Shown in pieces: positions 60,101 to 64,000 of a DNA stretch of 64,000 nt; position 1 is the first letter of the stretch, and each line of letters starts with the position of its first letter. The DNA comes from Myrmaecium sp. VS I D KN 1 (Eukaryota > Ascomycota > Dothideomycetes > Valsariales > Valsariaceae), in contig JADQAV010000015.1 of NCBI GenBank assembly GCA_019775845.1, positions 1,240,001 to 1,304,000 of the forward strand, given 5' to 3'. A program made the position numbers and the translations under genes. Under the pieces are notes generated by a model. That model did no database searches. It was not told where the DNA came from and was given only the letters and a program-made list of their open reading frames with translations.

Positions 60101-62194
60101 CGCCTCATCCAAAAAGTGGGTCGTCAGCAGCATCGTCCGCTTGCCGCGTTCCGCAAGTAGGATATCCCAGATCTTGCGGCGGGCGAGGGGATCGATACCA
60201 GACGAAACCTCATCGATGCAGCACACGCGACTGCCGCCCGTAAACATCATGGCGAGCTGCAGCTTGCGCTTCTGACCGCCAGAGAGCGTCTTCGCCTTCG
60301 CCGTCATCTTGTGGCCGAGATCGCAGGAGCGGATCAGCGCGCGGATCTGCTCGTCCGAGTCGAGCGCGCCGGTGGACTTGAGCGCGTTGAAGACCCGGAC
60401 GTGCTCGAACACGGTGAGCTCGTCCCAGATGACGTTCTTCTGCGGACAGTAGCCCAGCCCGCCCGTGCCGTCGACCTCGATCGTGCCGCCGGTGACGCTG
60501 CTCACGCCCGAGATGGCGTCCAGCGTGGTCGACTTGCCGCTCCCGTTCGCGCCGAGCAGCACCATGATCTGGCCCCGCGCGGCGGTCAGCGAGAGCTGGT
60601 TGACGGCGATGACGGTCTCCTTCGGCGTGACGCCGAGGTGCGCCAGCACGTGCCGTCGCCACCAGCTGGGCACGTAGTGCTTGGAGAAGGACGACAGCTT
60701 GACCGCGCCGTCGCTTTCTGCCGGGTTGGCCATCAGCTTGCGACCCCGGGAGCCGGTGCCGTAAAGCGCGCGCTCGACCCAGGCACCGAGGAGCGGGAAG
60801 ACGAAGGTTTGGATGATGAGGAAGATCCAAAACACGATTCCGGGCAGGGTCCAGTCGGTGTCGTCCACGACCGGAGCCTTTTGGGCCAGGTTGGCGGGTA
60901 ACGTGTAGCGTTCCCAGCGGGCGAGCCAGATCATGAAGAAGGTGTAGTTCATCGGGGGAAAGAGGAGGCTGAGGACGGTAACGGCGCCGGTGTTGAAGGG
61001 CCCGGCGACCTGAGCGATGATGGCGAGCACGATCGAACCCAGGGTGACGGTGATGCCGGACAGCTGGGCCTTGCGAAAGAACGTCGCGCCGAGAACGGAG
61101 AAGCTGGACAAGGCGAAACCGGCGAAGATGTTGAAGAAGATGACGATCGCGACGGAGGTGGTGCGGAAGACGAGCTTGTCCATGATGGCGGCCATGATGA
61201 TCCACGCGGGGAGGTAGATGATGTCGAAGGCGAGATGGGTCGAGAGGAGCCGGGCGGCTTGGGTGTGCCAGGTCGCTTTGTTCGGCGTCATCGCCTCGAT
61301 CAACTGAGCGAGCCGCAATTCGCGCTCTTCCGCCATGAACCCGGTGAGCTGGTAGGTGATGCCGCAGATACCGATGAAGAAGGCGACGGCTAGGATGTCG
61401 ATCAAGGCGCCCATGTACTTGCGGCGGATCTCGATGTCGCGCTCTTCGGCCGTCTGGGAGGTGTAGGGATACTCATCGATCTGGCTGGGGAAGGAAGTGC
61501 CTTCGATAGACGCAATCGCAGCGTCAATGGCGCGCTGGAACGGCAGGATGTAGATCTCCGCATCGTTGTCATGCTTGTTCACGTAGATCTTCTCGCCAAA
61601 GTTCGCATCCGCCCGGATGGTATAGTTCCACAGCCCTCCCTGTTCAGAGGACGAGTGAAAGCTCGCGGCCGCATAGCAGGTCGAAACGCCACGCAACGAG
61701 CTGCGACAGATCGTCAACAGGTCCGTCTCCGACTGCACCACCTTCGCCGTCTTGCCCGCGCCCGTGACCGTGTCCGCGAGCGCATCGATCAGCGTCCCAA
61801 TCTGCCCGTCCGTGTACCCATTGTTCACAAAGACAACCGTATCCCGCCCGCCCTGCGCGGCGCGCAACGCGTCATCGAAAGCCCGTATCGGCGTCGCGGA
61901 GCCGATCCCGAACTGCGACGGCGGGACGAAGAAGTTTTTGGCGTAGGAGATGAAGAACATCTGTCGGAGAGGGGGCGGGTCAGCTTATTTTTCCGCATCA
62001 TCATCATTCCGAGATGCTACACGGGATCCGCCGTCAGGCGCCTGTGTAACGTTCGGGTCTCCTGAACGAGTCGGCGCACTCACGAATACGATCGGAAGGA
62101 TCAGCGCTTGCAGCGAGGTTGCGTACCAGCGCCGCACGCAGACGATGAGCAGGTTTTTGCGCGTGAGCGTCCATGTTTGGCGGAGGAAGGCCAT
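57106..62194 (-). CDS. full-length ABCA-type ABC transporter
   Basis: This is a membrane ATP-binding cassette protein of subfamily A, whose animal members move lipids. There are three exons, complement(57106..58681, 58740..61960, 62084..62194), giving 1635 aa, joined by 123- and 58-nt introns (PIVF|MFF and FVM|YMCI). Domain order is TMD1-NBD1-TMD2-NBD2. TMD1 starts with a short cytosolic stretch and one TM helix, then a large soluble loop (~75-200). NBD1 has Walker A GANGSGKST (~500), signature LSGGQKRKL and Walker B CCIDEVSSGID. TMD2 has a second large loop and several helices. NBD2 has GPNGAGKST (~1275), LSGGNQRKL and LLDEPSSGMD. Both NBDs keep the catalytic Glu, so both ATP sites appear competent. 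Near the C-terminus is a run of Asp-Ala repeats encoded by a hexanucleotide microsatellite. The substrate is unknown. Confidence 0.93.
57283..57338 (-). repeat. GCATCC hexanucleotide repeat coding for Asp-Ala in ABCA
   Basis: About eight tandem GCATCC-type units (with GCATCT and GCGTCT variants) stay in frame and encode (Asp-Ala)n within the C-terminal linker of the transporter. Copy number is likely to vary between strains. Confidence 0.8.
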
Positions 62195-63470
62195 GGGGGA
62201 AGGCGGCGGAGAAGAGAGAGATGGGGCGGCTTTGGAGAGTGAGAGGAGGGATACGGAGGGCGGAGCTGGAGCGATTGCCCAGCGCTCAGTGGGTAAGATG
62301 TGGTATCGTCGTCAAAATGGGCGGAATCGGTGTGAGGAGGCTATACAGTCGGTTCGAGATAGATCATGGTTATCGCGAAAGCCCAGGTGCGGAACGAGGG
62401 AGAAGAAGAACAATGAGTGTGAACAAGACGGACAAGCCAACGGTATGATTACTGATGTATGAAGAAGAACAAGAAGAACAACGAAGCGTGGTACGTAGAA
62501 CCCGTATCAACGAGAGCAAGAAAGGGGAGGTCGACAAGCACAGGAAGAAGAAGAAGAAGAAGAAGAAGAAGAAGCGTGGAGATGCTGCTGAACAAACAAA
62601 CGGTGTGGAGCCGCAGCCCCAGGGAGGATGTGAATACGAAGAGGTCATCATCGATCGGCTCGCCGGGTCCGCGGAGAGAGGGGGGGCTGAGCGCCTCGCG
62701 CCTCGCCGGCTTTCCCGTCCACACCTTAAACTTAAGCGGGCGGACGACGGACCCCGTTTTTTTAATCTCCGTCTCCGCGGAAATAGGTGTGAGACATATG
62801 AACATCTCTGAGCTAGTCAGCCAGTCCTAGAAAATATTTATTTCCTCCCACATTCTTCAAGCGAGATATATTTAGTTAACATGATTTATCTTGCTTCGTT
62901 AATAGCGGGAGGTATTTATAGCAAGCCATACATACTTAGACTCCTAAAGTAGAGGGGGAATCACCAGATGCTCTGTGTAATAGAACAATGAGGAAGTAAA
63001 AGAAAGAGAGGAGTGATAGTGTTATAGCCGTCGTGGTACTGGAGTAGTAGTATATACATCTCCACCAACTCATACTCCTACGTCGTCACGGGAGAGACGA
63101 GGACAAAGTCCTTCTCGCTCCTAGTGCTCCTGTTTTATTTAGGATTCAAATATATCAGAGAAGCAAGAGAGGAGTAAAATCACGCCTCCCCCTACCCTTC
63201 TTAAAACCATAGGAGATCTCCCTTATATGATACCATTCATAAATGCCTCACGATCAAGTACAGAAGAAAAGAAGAAAAGGAGCGTGAAGACACATTTCCA
63301 TACTCATCCATGCATATATACAAAACATCATCACTAACAAGACCACCTCACCCTCTCCCCAAAGAAGTCACAAAGGAAAAGAAAAGAGAAAACCCTACGC
63401 CAACCCTTATGCAGAAAGAAAACACCACCACCAATGCCACCCATCCCATCCCATTCACAAACCTACAAAC
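62195..63470. other. intergenic, ABCA upstream region and 3' flank of the last gene
   Basis: This is 1.3 kb with no supported gene. It includes an AAG repeat (about 62546-62575) and an AT-rich 62830-63300 stretch. The ABCA promoter lies at the left, and the right end is the 3' UTR of the partial gene at the edge. Confidence 0.5.
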
Positions 63471-64000
63471 CTACACCCTCCCAACAAAAACCGGCACATC
63501 CCCCAAATCCACCCCCGCCCTCCACGCCGGTCCCGCCGGCCTCCCACCTCCATCCCTCCCATCCCCACGCCTCCCATACCTCAAAAACCCCAACCCCCCA
63601 CCTTCATACCGATCCCCCACACCAACAGGAAACCCCCCCTCCCTATCCCCCTCAGCCCCTCGTCCAGGAGGCACCGGCAACGGCACCCTAGGCGGTGGCC
63701 CCACCCCCTCCGCCTCAGGCAGGACACTCGTCTGCCGGGTCCTACCTCCATACCCACTCGACATCGGCCTAGCCATCGACTTCCCCGTCGACTTCCCCGT
63801 CGGCAGCGTGGGCGTCGGCCTCGCCTCCGCCGCCTCCGCCGCAGCAGCCTCCTCAAACCGTCGCACCCGCTCGGCGACGAGGCTGGAGCAGCTGCTGCGG
63901 TGGCTGAGCGTGGGCGAGGGGCTGGAGGGGAGGAGTAGGGCGCCGAGGGAGCTGGTGCTGGGACTCGAAGCACCGGCTCTTGCTCCGCCTGCTGCGGCTC
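63471..64000 (-). CDS. C-terminal part of an unrecognised Ser/Ala/Pro/Gly-rich protein (partial)
   Basis: A minus-strand frame runs without a stop from the window edge to a TAG at 63471, about 176 codons, with no start inside the window. The sequence begins Ala/Ser/Pro-rich (ARAGASSPSTSSLGALLLP), has SSLVAERVRRFEEAAAAEAAE, which looks helical, and ends in a Gly/Arg/Pro-rich tail ending with WRAGVDLGDVPVFVGRV. I recognise no domain. Strong GC bias leaves competing frames open on both strands; the ordered helical segment and the Trp/Val-rich end favour this one. Confidence 0.5.
   Translation of the reverse strand, partial: AAAGGARAGASSPSTSSLGALLLPSSPSPTLSHRSSCSSLVAERVRRFEEAAAAEAAEARPTPTLPTGKSTGKSMARPMSSGYGGRTRQTSVLPEAEGVGPPPRVPLPVPPGRGAEGDREGGFPVGVGDRYEGGGLGFLRYGRRGDGRDGGGRPAGPAWRAGVDLGDVPVFVGRV

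Overview
The window is nuclear DNA of a filamentous ascomycete, most likely Eurotiomycetes and probably Eurotiales. The genes are interrupted by short introns (about 48-126 nt, two longer), with GTRNGT-like donors, CTAAC/CTGAC branch sites close to the acceptor, and ATGs in CCACC/CAACC contexts. Several proteins have Aspergillus/Penicillium-type architecture: a CYP51B-like sterol demethylase, an Hsp30-type small heat shock protein, a secreted GH7 cellobiohydrolase with CBM1, an INSIG-like protein and a Cds1/Chk2 kinase. I found no prokaryotic features, CRISPR array, convincing tRNA or rRNA, or transposable element.

Layout. 1-8 kb: a mitochondrial presequence protease (minus) diverges from a taxilin-family coiled-coil protein (plus), followed by a decayed nitronate-monooxygenase fragment. 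8.9-18.4 kb: a KIN4-like CAMK protein kinase, a 5 kb gene-poor stretch rich in simple repeats, and a GAP1-type amino acid permease. 20-24 kb (minus): an Hsp30-like protein behind a heat-shock element and TATA box, then a 78-residue LYR protein (SDHAF1/Sdh6 type) split over three exons. 24-27.3 kb: an ARO3-type DAHP synthase diverges from a 3-dehydroshikimate dehydratase-like gene across about 700 bp that holds a perfect TGAGTCA site. 28-36.4 kb (all minus): a Ser/Thr-rich secreted protein, cytochrome c1, the cellobiohydrolase, and a four-exon ATG10. 36.7-41.7 kb (plus): a Chk2/Cds1-type FHA kinase, head to head with ATG10 over 328 bp, then CYP51. 42.7-46.4 kb (minus): a gamma-glutamylcyclotransferase-like protein and a DHA1-type MFS transporter. 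49.5-56.6 kb (plus): the bifunctional purine enzyme ATIC, eIF2-gamma and INSIG. 57.1-62.2 kb (minus): a full-length ABCA-type ABC transporter. 63.5 kb to the edge: the 3' part of an unrecognised gene.

Most genes are housekeeping and independent of one another. Possible functional links are the DAHP synthase / dehydroshikimate dehydratase divergent pair (entry to, and drain from, the shikimate pathway), CYP51 plus INSIG plus an ABCA lipid-type transporter within 22 kb (sterol and lipid homeostasis), and three mitochondrial respiratory or biogenesis genes (Cym1, SDHAF1, cytochrome c1). Exon joins were made by hand from splice motifs, reading-frame phase and family conservation; each multi-exon model given sums to a multiple of three. 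I see no convincing wholly new system. The most useful results are the two genes hidden by splicing (ATG10 and SDHAF1), the dual-start Hsp30, and the shikimate-node promoter.
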